DNA from: Elusimicrobia bacterium GWA2_62_23
Lineage (GTDB): Bacteria > Elusimicrobiota > Elusimicrobia > Elusimicrobiales > UBA9959
Length of the DNA: 64,000 nucleotides
Assembly: GCA_001799635.1 (NCBI GenBank)
Contig: MGTV01000023.1
Coordinates: 1-64,000 of the forward strand
Reading direction: 5' to 3'
A model generated the notes under the pieces. That model searched no databases. It was not told the origin of the DNA and saw only the letters and a list, made by a program, of their open reading frames with translations. Shown piece by piece: positions 54,991-64,000 of the stretch. Numbering within the stretch: position 1 is the stretch's first letter; the number at the start of each line of letters is the position of its first letter. The position numbers and the translations under genes were made by a program.

Positions 54991-56279
54991 GATCTCTCCT
55001 TGACCGCCGCCGCCCCCAGCAGTTCCAGCGCCGAACCGGCCAGGTAAAAAGAGCCCAGCACGGCCGCCGTACCCGAGGCCGAAGCCGCCAGCAGGGCCGC
55101 CCGGATATCCTGCTGCACTTCCACCTCCGCGTCCGGCCGGATGGCCGAAAGCTCGTCGGCCAGCGCGCAGGGGTCGGCCGCGCGGGGCGAATCCGGCCTG
55201 GTAAAGATGAATTTAGCCGGCAGAGGGGCCAGCAGCTCCAGGATGCCGCGGCGTTCCTTGTCCTGCAGCATACCTATCACGAAAGCGGGTTTGGCCGCGG
55301 CGAAAGGCGAAGCTTTCCAGGTGGCTGCGAAGGCCCTGGCGGCCTCCTCGTTATGGGCGCCGTCTATAACGAAGAGCGCCCCGGCGAATTCTCTACCGGC
55401 GCGTACTGTGTGGAACCGGGCGGGCCAACTGGCCGCGGCGAAACCGGCGGCGGCGTGGGCGGGGGTCACGGGCCAGCCGCGGCCGCGCAGCAGCTCCAGG
55501 CCTTCCCAGACCAGCGTGGCGTTCACGGTCTGGGCCTCGCCCAGTATGCCGAAGGCGAACTCCTCCCCGGTCTTTTTGCGCCGCAGCGTCATGCGGTTCG
55601 CTTCCCAGTCGCTGGAAATTATCTCGAAAGCCGGCGCGAGGAAATGGCAGGCCGCGCCCTTGCGGACGGCCTCGGCCGAAACTTCGGCCCTGGCTTCCGC
55701 CGGCAGCAGGGGGGCCAGGCAGATCCCGCCCGGCTTTATGATGCCCGCTTTCTGGGAAGCGATCTCGGCCAGGGTATCGCCCAGGTATTTCTTGTGGTCG
55801 AAATCCACGGAGGTGATAACGCTGAGCTCGGAGGCGGGCAGCACGTTGGTGGTGTCCCAGCGGCCGCCTATGCCCACCTCTATCACCGCGAGGTCGGCTT
55901 TTTCGCGGGTAAAATACAGGAACGCCATGCAGGTGAGCAGCTCGAAGAAGCTCAGGTCGGGCCCGGCGGCGTAAACCTCCGCGAACAGGGCGGCGAACCG
56001 GTCCCGCGGGATCTGGACGCCGTCGAGCTGGATGCGCTCGGTAATGCGCACCAGGTGCGGCGAGATGAACAGCCCGGTCTTCAGCCCCGCGGCGCGCAGC
56101 GCCGCTTCGAACAGGGCGCAGACTGAACCTTTGCCGTTGGTGCCCGTCACGTGCACGGCCTTGAGCCGCAGGTGCGGGTCGCCGAGCTTTTTGAGGCAGG
56201 CGTAAACCCTGTCCAGGCCGTCCTTCTTCACGAAGTCCTGCCGCGAGAGGAGTATCCTGTTCGCTTCTTCGAAGGTCAT
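54984..56279 (-). CDS. folC: Folylpolyglutamate synthase/dihydrofolate synthase
   Basis: 431 residues. The Mur-ligase-fold P-loop VTGTNGKGSVCALFEAALR, SPHLVRITERIQ, and the ATP/metal segment GIGGRWDTTNV are diagnostic. A C-terminal ligase domain includes VIDGAHNEEAARAF. It adds glutamate to folates. It sits between murA (four bases away) and the ROK kinase, so it is co-transcribed with envelope genes. Confidence 0.93.
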   Translation of the reverse strand: MTFEEANRILLSRQDFVKKDGLDRVYACLKKLGDPHLRLKAVHVTGTNGKGSVCALFEAALRAAGLKTGLFISPHLVRITERIQLDGVQIPRDRFAALFAEVYAAGPDLSFFELLTCMAFLYFTREKADLAVIEVGIGGRWDTTNVLPASELSVITSVDFDHKKYLGDTLAEIASQKAGIIKPGGICLAPLLPAEARAEVSAEAVRKGAACHFLAPAFEIISSDWEANRMTLRRKKTGEEFAFGILGEAQTVNATLVWEGLELLRGRGWPVTPAHAAAGFAAASWPARFHTVRAGREFAGALFVIDGAHNEEAARAFAATWKASPFAAAKPAFVIGMLQDKERRGILELLAPLPAKFIFTRPDSPRAADPCALADELSAIRPDAEVEVQQDIRAALLAASASGTAAVLGSFYLAGSALELLGAAAVKERSC

Positions 56280-56282
56280 CTT

Positions 56283-57539
56283 CTAGGCTTTCACCCTGGA
56301 CGCGTCCACGCCGAGGTCCTTGAGCTTGTGTTCGAGCTTCTCGTAGCCGCGGTCTATGTGGTAGATGCGGCGCACCACGGTCTTGCCCTTGGCCACGGCG
56401 GCGGCCACCACCATGGCGGCGCCGGCGCGGATATCGGAGCACATCACCGGCGCGCCCAGCAGCTGCGGCACGCCGCGGACCACGGCCTTGCGGTCGTGCA
56501 CGGTGATGTCCGCGCCCATGCGCACCAGTTCCGGCGCGTGCATGAAGCGGTTCTCGAAGATATGCTCGTGCACCTCGCTGGTGCCGTTGGCCCGGGCCAT
56601 GAAGACCATCCACGGGGCCTGCAGGTCCGTCGGGAAGCCGGGGTGGGGCTTGGTGGCCACGCTCACCGGCCGGGGCCGGCCCGCGGGCGCTATGATCTCC
56701 ATGGAATCCTTGAAGCAGTTTATCTTCACGCCGGCCCGCTGCATGGCCTTTATGAGGGCGGTCAGCGTTTTAGGGGCGGTATTGAGCAGGCGCACGCGCC
56801 CGCCGGCGGCGGCGCACAGCAGCATGAAGGTGCCGGTCTCTATGCGGTCGGGCATCACGGTGTGCTTCAGGCCTTTCAGCCTGGCCGCGCCGGTTATCCT
56901 TATGGTCGGCGAGCCCGCGCCCTCCACCTTCGCGCCCATCTTGACCAGGGCGGCGGCGAGGTCCTCTATCTCCGGCTCGCGGGCGCAGTTCTCCAGCGTC
57001 GTAACGCCCTCTATCAGCGCCGCGCACATCATGAGGTTCTCGGTGGCGCCCACGCTAGGAAAGCGGAATTTCACCCGGCCGGCCTTGAGCTTCTTCGCCG
57101 TCAGGATCACGTCGCCCTTTTCGTAAGAGACCGTGGCGCCGAGTTTCTTGAAACCTTCCAGGTGGATGTCTATCGGACGCATGCCGATGGAGCAGCCGCC
57201 CGGCATGGAGAAGCGGGCCTTCTTGAAGCGGGCGAGCAGCGGGCCGGCGGCCAGCACCGAGGCGCGCATCTTGCGCACCAGGTCGTAGGGCGCGTGGTGC
57301 TTGAGGCCGGCGCGCTCCTCCACCACAAAATTCCCGTAGCCGTAGAAGCAGTTCTTGCCGAGGTAGTTGAGCAGTTCGAACGAGGATTTTATGTCCATCA
57401 GCTCGGGCACGTTCTTCACCTCTGATTTCTCCCTGGTGAGCAGCGTGGCGAAGAGGATGGGCAGCGCCGCGTTCTTGGAACCGCTGATGGTCGCCTGCCC
57501 GGCCAGCGGCCGGCCGCCGCGTATTATAAAATTATCCAT
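56283..57539 (-). CDS. murA: UDP-N-acetylglucosamine 1-carboxyvinyltransferase
   Basis: 418 residues, normal MurA length. Catalytic SKNAALPILF (K22-N23), RASVLAAGPLLARF, and GGCSIGMRPIDIHLEG with the fosfomycin-reactive Cys116 are intact, so the protein should be drug-sensitive in that respect. It catalyses the first committed step of peptidoglycan synthesis. The ATG overlaps the prmC end by 8 bp. Confidence 0.96.
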   Translation of the reverse strand: MDNFIIRGGRPLAGQATISGSKNAALPILFATLLTREKSEVKNVPELMDIKSSFELLNYLGKNCFYGYGNFVVEERAGLKHHAPYDLVRKMRASVLAAGPLLARFKKARFSMPGGCSIGMRPIDIHLEGFKKLGATVSYEKGDVILTAKKLKAGRVKFRFPSVGATENLMMCAALIEGVTTLENCAREPEIEDLAAALVKMGAKVEGAGSPTIRITGAARLKGLKHTVMPDRIETGTFMLLCAAAGGRVRLLNTAPKTLTALIKAMQRAGVKINCFKDSMEIIAPAGRPRPVSVATKPHPGFPTDLQAPWMVFMARANGTSEVHEHIFENRFMHAPELVRMGADITVHDRKAVVRGVPQLLGAPVMCSDIRAGAAMVVAAAVAKGKTVVRRIYHIDRGYEKLEHKLKDLGVDASRVKA

Positions 57540-58377
57540 GGATTCTCCCGTAGAGGAAACGTTCTATCCCGTTAAGGTCTTTCAAAGTCTTTTTCTCCGC
57601 CCAGAGAGCGGCGGGCATAACGGCCAGCAGGCCAAGGGGCTGGCTGCCGCCCAGCTCCATGACGAGCGCGCCGCCCGGCTTGAGCCGCGACGGAGCCACG
57701 CGCACCAGCATGCGCGCCACGTCCAGCCCGTCCCCCCCGCCGTCCAGCGCCACGTGCGGTTCGCTGAGCACCTCCGGCGCGAGCCCGGGGATGACGTCCG
57801 TGGGTATGTACGGGGGATTTGAAACTATCAGGTCGAACTTCGGTCCGGCTTCGGCCAGCGCCGAAGCTTCTATGAATTCACAGCGGGCGGCCAGGCCCAG
57901 CGCCTCGGCGTTCTCCCGCGCGCAGGCGAGCGCCTCCGGGGATTTTTCGAGCGCGGCCAGGCGCAGCCCGGGGAATTCCCTGGCCAGGCACAGGCCGATG
58001 GCGCCGGAACCGGCGCCGTAATCCATGGCGGAGAGCTCGCCCGTCCGGTTTTTGAGGAAATCCGCGGCGAAACCGGCCAACTCCTCCGTCTCGGGGCGGG
58101 GCACCAGCACCCGCTCGTCCACCTTCACGCGGATGCCGCGGAAATCCTGCCAGCCCAGTATGTAAGCCAACGGCAGGCCCTGCTCCTTGAGCAGCAGGCC
58201 CCGTTCGAATTTTTCCAGCGCCGCCGGCGGCACCGGCAGGTCCGGCTCGGCGAGCAGGCGCAGGCGCTCCACGCCCATGGCGTCGGCCAGGAGCCACTGG
58301 GCGTTAAGCCCGGGCTCGTCCACGCCGCGCGAGGCCAGCCTCGCGCCGGCCTCAGTCAGCGTCGCTGCCGCCGTCAT
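57532..58377 (-). CDS. prmC: Release-factor glutamine methyltransferase
   Basis: 281 residues. The SAM site is in [14 protein letters not shown], and the catalytic NPPY lies in [15 protein letters not shown]. It methylates the GGQ glutamine of release factors, consistent with its overlap by 26 bp with prfA upstream. Confidence 0.94.
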   Translation of the reverse strand: MTAAATLTEAGARLASRGVDEPGLNAQWLLADAMGVERLRLLAEPDLPVPPAALEKFERGLLLKEQGLPLAYILGWQDFRGIRVKVDERVLVPRPETEELAGFAADFLKNRTGELSAMDYGAGSGAIGLCLAREFPGLRLAALEKSPEALACARENAEALGLAARCEFIEASALAEAGPKFDLIVSNPPYIPTDVIPGLAPEVLSEPHVALDGGGDGLDVARMLVRVAPSRLKPGGALVMELGGSQPLGLLAVMPAALWAEKKTLKDLNGIERFLYGRIHG

Positions 58378-59425
58378 TTTCGCGTTTCTCCCCTATGTTC
58401 AGCCTTATCTCTTCCAGCATGTCCTTTATCCCGCCTTCCATGATCACCGGCATGTTATGCCAGGAGACCTGGATGCGGTGGTCGGTCACGCGGTTCTGCG
58501 GAAAATTGTAGGTACGGATCTTTTCGGAGCGGTCTCCGGTGCCCACCTGCGCCTTGCGCGCCCCGGCGTTCTCCCTGGCCTGCGTCTCCTCGCTGATCTG
58601 GGCGAGCTTGGCGGCCAGCATGGCCATGGCCTTGGCGCGGTTCTTGCCCTGCGAGCGCTCTTCCTGGCAGGCCGTGATGATGCCCGTGGGGATATGCGTG
58701 ATGCGCACCGCGGTCTCCACCTTGTTGACGTTCTGGCCGCCGGCGCCGCTCGAGCGGTAGGTGTCCATCTTGAGGTCGGCCTGGTTTATCTTGATCTCCA
58801 CTTCGTCCACTTCGTGCATGACGGCCACGGTGACCGTGGAGGTGTGCACCCGGCCGCTGGCCTCGGTCTGCGGCACGCGCTGCACGCGGTGCACCCCGCC
58901 CTCGTACTTCATCCAGGCGTACACGTCGGTGCCGGAGATGAACAGCACGGCGTACTTGATGCCTTTGAGGCCGGTGGTGGAGATATCGCGCAGCTCCGCC
59001 TTCCAGCCCATGCTAGCCGCGAAGCGGGTGTACATGCGCAGCAGGTCGCCCGCGAAAAGCGAGGATTCGTCCCCGCCCACGCCGGCGCGGATCTCGAGGA
59101 AGATGTTCTTGGAATCCGCAGGGTCGGGCGGGATGATGAGGAGCTTGAGCTTCTTGGCGAGGGTGGCCGCGGAGGCTTCCAGGCCCGGCAGTTCGGAGGC
59201 GGCCAGGGCGGCCATCTCCGTGTCGGTGCTGGAGCACATCTGCCGGGTGTCCTCGGCCTCTTTAAGGGCTTTTTCCAGCGCGGCGGAGGTCTCGATGACC
59301 TGCCGGCAGGCGGAGTGGCGGCGGGAGAGCTGCTCTATCTCTTCGGGCTTGAGGCCGCCCGAGGCGAGGCGAGCCTCCGTCTCCGCGAATTCCCGCTTTA
59401 TAGCGTCCAGTTCTTTCTCAAACAT
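58352..59425 (-). CDS. prfA: Peptide chain release factor 1
   Basis: 357 residues. The peptidyl-tRNA hydrolysis motif is [14 protein letters not shown]. The stop-codon discriminator is P-Q-T in [18 protein letters not shown], the RF1 form. Decodes UAA and UAG. First gene of the prfA-prmC-murA-folC-ROK-lptD operon. No clear promoter is seen in the gap apart from an inverted repeat ending immediately before it. Confidence 0.96.
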   Translation of the reverse strand: MFEKELDAIKREFAETEARLASGGLKPEEIEQLSRRHSACRQVIETSAALEKALKEAEDTRQMCSSTDTEMAALAASELPGLEASAATLAKKLKLLIIPPDPADSKNIFLEIRAGVGGDESSLFAGDLLRMYTRFAASMGWKAELRDISTTGLKGIKYAVLFISGTDVYAWMKYEGGVHRVQRVPQTEASGRVHTSTVTVAVMHEVDEVEIKINQADLKMDTYRSSGAGGQNVNKVETAVRITHIPTGIITACQEERSQGKNRAKAMAMLAAKLAQISEETQARENAGARKAQVGTGDRSEKIRTYNFPQNRVTDHRIQVSWHNMPVIMEGGIKDMLEEIRLNIGEKRENDGGSDAD

Positions 59426-59426
59426 G

Positions 59427-59514
59427 GGGGATGCTGATTTCTAATTTCTAATTCCAGATCTGTTCCGCGGTCATGGCTGAATTCCCGAATTAGGAATTAG
59501 GAATCAGCGTCCCC
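59427..59514. repeat. AU-rich inverted repeat between rpmE and prfA
   Basis: 28-base arms (59427-59454 and 59487-59514) containing repeated CTAATT are complementary except at three positions. In a plus-strand RNA each of those three is a U-G wobble, while in a minus-strand RNA they are C-A mismatches. The arms begin one base upstream of the prfA start codon, and the loop is about 32 bases. Confidence 0.7.
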
Positions 59515-59520
59515 ACCCAT

Positions 59521-59555
59521 AAAAAAGCAGGCGTCCCCTTGAAAGGAACGCCTGC
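59521..59555 (-). terminator. Intrinsic terminator after rpmE
   Basis: On the minus strand GCAGGCGT and ACGCCTGC pair with an internal CCT/AGG-type stem and are followed by six T. Confidence 0.85.
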
Positions 59556-59568
59556 CTGGAAAGCGCGG

Positions 59569-59937
59569 CTACTTCGTCTCGGCTTTCTTCTCGGCCTTGG
59601 GGGCGGCGGCCTTGGCAGGGGCCTTCTCGTCCTTTTTGGCCACCACGGCGGCGGAAGAGAGCTTGCGCTTCACGGTGTGGCGCGGGGACACGGCTTTCAC
59701 GGCCGCCTTCTTGGCCTTGCGCTCCACCATCTTGCCGCCGGTAGCGGCGAATTTCGTATTGAACTTCTCCACGCGGCCGGCGGTGTCGAGCAGCTTCTGC
59801 TTGCCGGTATAGAACGGGTGGCAGGCGGAGCAGATCTCGACCTTGATCGCGGGCTTCACGGAGCGGGTCTTGAAAGTGTTGCCGCAGACGCAGGACACTT
59901 CGCAAAGGTTATAGCTGGGGTGGATGTCGTTTTTCAT
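59569..59937 (-). CDS. rpmE: Ribosomal protein L31 with C-terminal extension
   Basis: 122 residues. The first about 72 are L31: [45 protein letters not shown]. The zinc cysteine pattern (C-x-C with C-x-x-C) marks the zinc-containing form. Residues about 73-122 are a Lys/Ala-rich extension not found in typical L31 (about 70-90 residues). A TATAAT-type -10 lies about 31 bases upstream. Confidence 0.93.
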   Translation of the reverse strand: MKNDIHPSYNLCEVSCVCGNTFKTRSVKPAIKVEICSACHPFYTGKQKLLDTAGRVEKFNTKFAATGGKMVERKAKKAAVKAVSPRHTVKRKLSSAAVVAKKDEKAPAKAAAPKAEKKAETK

Positions 59938-59968
59938 TGTCTTGTCCTCTCAAATAGTGTGAAGGTAG

Positions 59969-59974
59969 ATTATA
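59969..59974 (-). promoter_or_regulatory. -10 box for rpmE
   Basis: Minus-strand TATAAT is located about 31 bases before the L31 ATG, which also has GAGAGGA at a good spacing. A -35 box is not obvious, so only the -10 is called. Confidence 0.5.
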
Positions 59975-60009
59975 CCATATCCGAAGGCGCCCTTAGGCGG
60001 GCCCGCCGG

Positions 60010-60935
60010 CTATTTTTTGCCGATCTTGGCCAGCGGGTTCACTGATTTCCCGGAAGGGGTGATGATCTCGAAATGCAGGTGCGGGCCCGTGGACATGCCG
60101 GTGGAGCCCACCCTGCCCAGCAGGGTCCTGGACTTCTGCACGGTCTCCCCCGCTTTCACGGACGTCTCGGACAGGTGGCCGTAGCGGCAGCGCGAGCCGT
60201 CCTTGTGCTGCACTTCCACCACGTTGCCGTAGCCGCCCTTCCAGCCGGAGAAGGTGACGGTCCCGGAACGGGAAGGATAGACCGGGGTCCCCAGCGGCAT
60301 GGGGATGTCGGTCCCGTTGTGGAAGATACGGCGTTTGAGCACCGGGTGGTAACGGTAACCGAAGCGCGAACTGATGCGCCCGAAACTGCGCAGGGGCATG
60401 CGGTAGGTGTCCAGGTCCAGGTACACCGAAGGCAGGTACACCCTGTCGCCCTTCTTAAATTTGTGGTTAATGAGCAGGGCCGAAGGCGGCAGGCCGTTAT
60501 CCTCCACGATATCGGCCTTGAACCGCTTCAGGTCCCGCCCTTTGCCAGCGTAGCGGCGGGCGATGCCGTCCAGCGTCTCGCCATTTACCCAGACTTCATA
60601 GAGCAGCCCCTTGCCGTTGTGCACGCGGATATAGCCGCCGCGCGACAGGAAGATGAACTCGTTGGAATTGGTGCTCTGCAGCGAGCGGATATCGGTGCCA
60701 TAGGCGGAGGCGATGGAGCGGATGTCCTCCCCCTTGCGCACCTTGTGGCGGGCGTGGATCAGCCGCGGAATCAGGCGGAACGCCTCCGGCAGCGGCTCGG
60801 AGGGCCCGGGCGGGGTCATCACCGAGAACCTGGCGTAATAGAACGGCGAGAGGGCCGGAGCGCCGGCGCCGGACAGAGCGGCGGCCCCCAGGAGGACCGC
60901 CGCGCCGAACGCCAGTTTTACCGCGCCCTTGCCCA

Positions 60936-60936
<1 letters not shown>
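60010..60936 (-). CDS. M23 family metallopeptidase with LysM domains
   Basis: 308 residues. An N-terminal hydrophobic signal/anchor (about 8-25) precedes LysM-like segments (HKVRKGEDIRSIASAYGTDI, and another at about 118-172). The LytM domain has FHNGTDIPM (His and Asp ligands), GYGNVVEVQHKDGSRCRYGH and GPHLHFEI (His-x-His). It cleaves or activates peptidoglycan hydrolysis in the periplasm. Overlaps rho by one base. Confidence 0.92.
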
Positions 60937-62417
<1,481 letters not shown>

Positions 62418-62428
62418 TATGTTCTTCC

Positions 62429-63061
62429 TTATTTAAGTTGTTTCAGAAAATCGCAGAGAAACCCTATCTTCCTGCCCAGCTCGTCCGGCCGGCCGGAGTT
62501 GTCCAGCACCAGGGAAGCCAGATCGTACTTGCGCTCCGCCTTCAGCTGGGCCTTCACCCTGGCCCTGTATTCCGCCCTGCTCCAGCCCCGCTTGAGGGCC
62601 CTTCGTTCCAGGAGCCGCCCCGGGGCGGCCAGGCAGACGGTAAGCATGAAGCAATCCTGAAGCCCCGCTTCGAACAGCAGGGGCGCTTCTACTACAGCTA
62701 TTTTTGCCTGGGATTTGGTTATTAAAGAGTGAGTTCTTTTAAGTATTTCCGGGTGGAGGAGCGCTTCAAGCCACTTGCGCTTCGCTGACGAGTTAAAGAC
62801 CTCGGCGGCAAGCCTTTTTTTATCCAGTGAACCGTTTGTAAGGATTTTATCGGGGCTGAACTTCCTTAAAATTCTATTATAACACGCGGGAGATGTCAAC
62901 ACTTCGGCCGCCAAGGCGTCCGCCGAAACGCAGCAGGCGCCGTTGCGCCTGAAATAGTCCAGAGCCAGACTTTTGCCGGAGGCGATGGGCCCCGTGAGGC
63001 CCAGTACGGCTTTGCCTTTTATCCCCGCGAGCCGCTTCTTCCAGGTCTCCGTCTTGTTCAA
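62429..63061 (-). CDS. coaE: Dephospho-CoA kinase
   Basis: 210 residues. The P-loop [13 protein letters not shown] and the [10 protein letters not shown] segment are typical, together with [18 protein letters not shown]. It adds the 3'-phosphate to make CoA. Starts four bases inside the rhomboid gene end. Confidence 0.92.
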   Translation of the reverse strand: MNKTETWKKRLAGIKGKAVLGLTGPIASGKSLALDYFRRNGACCVSADALAAEVLTSPACYNRILRKFSPDKILTNGSLDKKRLAAEVFNSSAKRKWLEALLHPEILKRTHSLITKSQAKIAVVEAPLLFEAGLQDCFMLTVCLAAPGRLLERRALKRGWSRAEYRARVKAQLKAERKYDLASLVLDNSGRPDELGRKIGFLCDFLKQLK

Positions 63062-63807
63062 GCGCGCCCCCCCCGCCTCTTGGCATAATTGTCCAGCAGG
63101 GCCAACTCTTTGCGGCTCAGCGAGGCCTGCCCCTTAGCCGCTATCTTTTCCAGCACCCTGTCCACCTCCGCCTTCTCCAGGAACTCGGGGTCCGGCGCGG
63201 ACCTTACGGGGCGCTCCCGCCAGCGGCGCTCGGCCCACAGCCACAGCAGCCCCGCGGCCAGGCCGCCCAGGTGGGTCACGCTGGAGATCCTGGAGCCGGG
63301 GTTGGCCACCGTCAGGACGAATTCCATGACGCCCAGCAGGAAGGCCATCATCCTGGCGCTCATCGGGAAAAGAAAATAGAAATAGACCGTGGTATTGGGA
63401 TACAGGAAGGCGAAAGCCCCCAGCAGGCCGTAAACGGCGCCGGAGGCGCCAATGACCGGCCTGGGCGAACCCGGGTTCCAGGCGGCGGTGAACAGCGCCG
63501 CCGCCGCGCCGCAGGCCAGGAAGTAGATAAGGAAACGCCTGCTCCCCATCTCCGGCTCCAGGACGCGCCCCAGCAGCCACAGCATCAGCAGGTTGAAGAG
63601 CAGGTGCCAGGCGTCGGCGTGGATGAAGATATAGGTAAAGGCCTGCCACAGCCAGAGCTGCCCGGTAAAGGCGAAGGGGACCAGGCCCAGGTAAAAATTC
63701 AGCCGGAAGCCCAGCACCAGCTCCGCCAGCCAGCCGGCGAAGAACAGCACGGCCAGCCAGCGCGTGACCGGCGGCAGTTCCCGCAGCGGGGCGGCGTTAA
63801 GGCGCAT
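63058..63807 (-). CDS. Rhomboid family intramembrane serine protease
   Basis: 249 residues with six transmembrane helices. The catalytic serine lies in GASGAVYGLLGAF and the histidine in SVTHLGGLAAGLLWLWAE. The sequence WQAFTYIFIHADAWHLLFNL is the rhomboid signature (H-A-D and N-L segments). Substrate unknown. The start overlaps the end of polA by 11 bp. Confidence 0.92.
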   Translation of the reverse strand: MRLNAAPLRELPPVTRWLAVLFFAGWLAELVLGFRLNFYLGLVPFAFTGQLWLWQAFTYIFIHADAWHLLFNLLMLWLLGRVLEPEMGSRRFLIYFLACGAAAALFTAAWNPGSPRPVIGASGAVYGLLGAFAFLYPNTTVYFYFLFPMSARMMAFLLGVMEFVLTVANPGSRISSVTHLGGLAAGLLWLWAERRWRERPVRSAPDPEFLEKAEVDRVLEKIAAKGQASLSRKELALLDNYAKRRGGRA

Positions 63808-64000
63808 ACTTCTCCATGTCCCGCCAGTTCGGGCCGGTCTTGAGCTCGGCCAGGAGCGGCACGGAAAGCGCGTAGGCCGCTTCCATCTCCCGCTTTATCA
63901 GGCGGGCCGCGTCCTTGAGCTTGCCTTCGCGCACTTCGAACACCAGTTCGTCGTGTACCTGCAGCAGCATGAAAACGTCCTCCGAACCGCGCAGCGCGGG
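63797..64000 (-). CDS. polA: DNA polymerase I, C-terminal end (partial)
   Basis: 68 residues read from the window edge to a TAA stop. MLLQVHDELVFEV is the family A polymerase motif C (catalytic HDE), followed by KREMEAAYALSVPLLAEL and the ending GPNWRDMEKYAP. The rest of the gene is outside the window. It begins the polA-rhomboid-coaE-rho run. Confidence 0.95.
   Translation of the reverse strand, partial: PALRGSEDVFMLLQVHDELVFEVREGKLKDAARLIKREMEAAYALSVPLLAELKTGPNWRDMEKYAP

Overview
The window looks like chromosomal DNA from a GC-rich, diderm (outer-membrane) bacterium. LptD, a Pal/CpoB/TolB cluster, two lipobox lipoproteins, Lgt and several PorV-type and beta-barrel outer-membrane proteins all point to an LPS-bearing envelope. 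Large secreted proteins ending in FlgD/sorting-type domains, many PorV-like paralogues and frequent AUA isoleucine codons despite high GC would fit an Elusimicrobiota-like lineage. That placement is an impression from gene content, not a phylogenetic result. No rRNA, tRNA, CRISPR array or intact transposon was seen.

Layout. 1-3.8 kb (+): the 3' end of enolase, then a tight housekeeping run (FtsB/DivIC-like, MBL hydrolase, HAD phosphatase, Lgt, RluA-type pseudouridine synthase). 3.9-5.2 kb (+): a secreted protein with a kinase-like motif pattern. 5.2-8.6 kb (-): a Kelch/FlgD-tail secreted protein and a PorV-like protein, preceded by a consensus promoter, a c-di-GMP-I (GEMM) riboswitch and an intrinsic terminator. 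8.6-10.6 kb (-): GH57 branching-enzyme family protein with a DUF4912 partner. 10.7-15 kb (+): threonine dehydrogenase-like and KBL genes, a trypsin-like protease, a membrane-anchored ferritin-like protein. 15-19.1 kb (-): a divergent PurH, a complex palindromic element, LigA, NusB. 19.2-22 kb (+): slipin, HemW and two unknown membrane proteins.

22-43.9 kb (-) is the unusual part: eight co-directional genes encoding two giant secreted proteins (1654 and 3066 aa), two PorV-like proteins, two paralogous beta-barrels and two paralogous FecR-domain proteins, arranged as two permuted copies of one four-gene module. In all three places where a FlgD-tail secreted protein occurs in the window, a PorV-like gene is the next gene downstream. 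This suggests dedicated cargo/shuttle pairs in a type IX-like or related surface-export system, one pair being under c-di-GMP riboswitch control.

44-49.6 kb: CDF metal transporter (-), then prenyl synthase and MenA (+), and pal-cpoB-tolB (+). 49.7-51.7 kb (-): NAD-sugar epimerase, thymidine kinase and an orphan DUF772 transposase-N-domain protein. 51.9-59.4 kb (-): prfA-prmC-murA-folC-ROK kinase-lptD. 59.5-64 kb (-): the end of polA, rhomboid protease, coaE, rho, M23 peptidase and rpmE.

Expression signals: several genes have a TATAAT box exactly six bases before ATG, implying leaderless transcripts. Other genes have clear AGGAG-type ribosome-binding sites. Perfect hairpin-plus-T-tract terminators separate the blocks.
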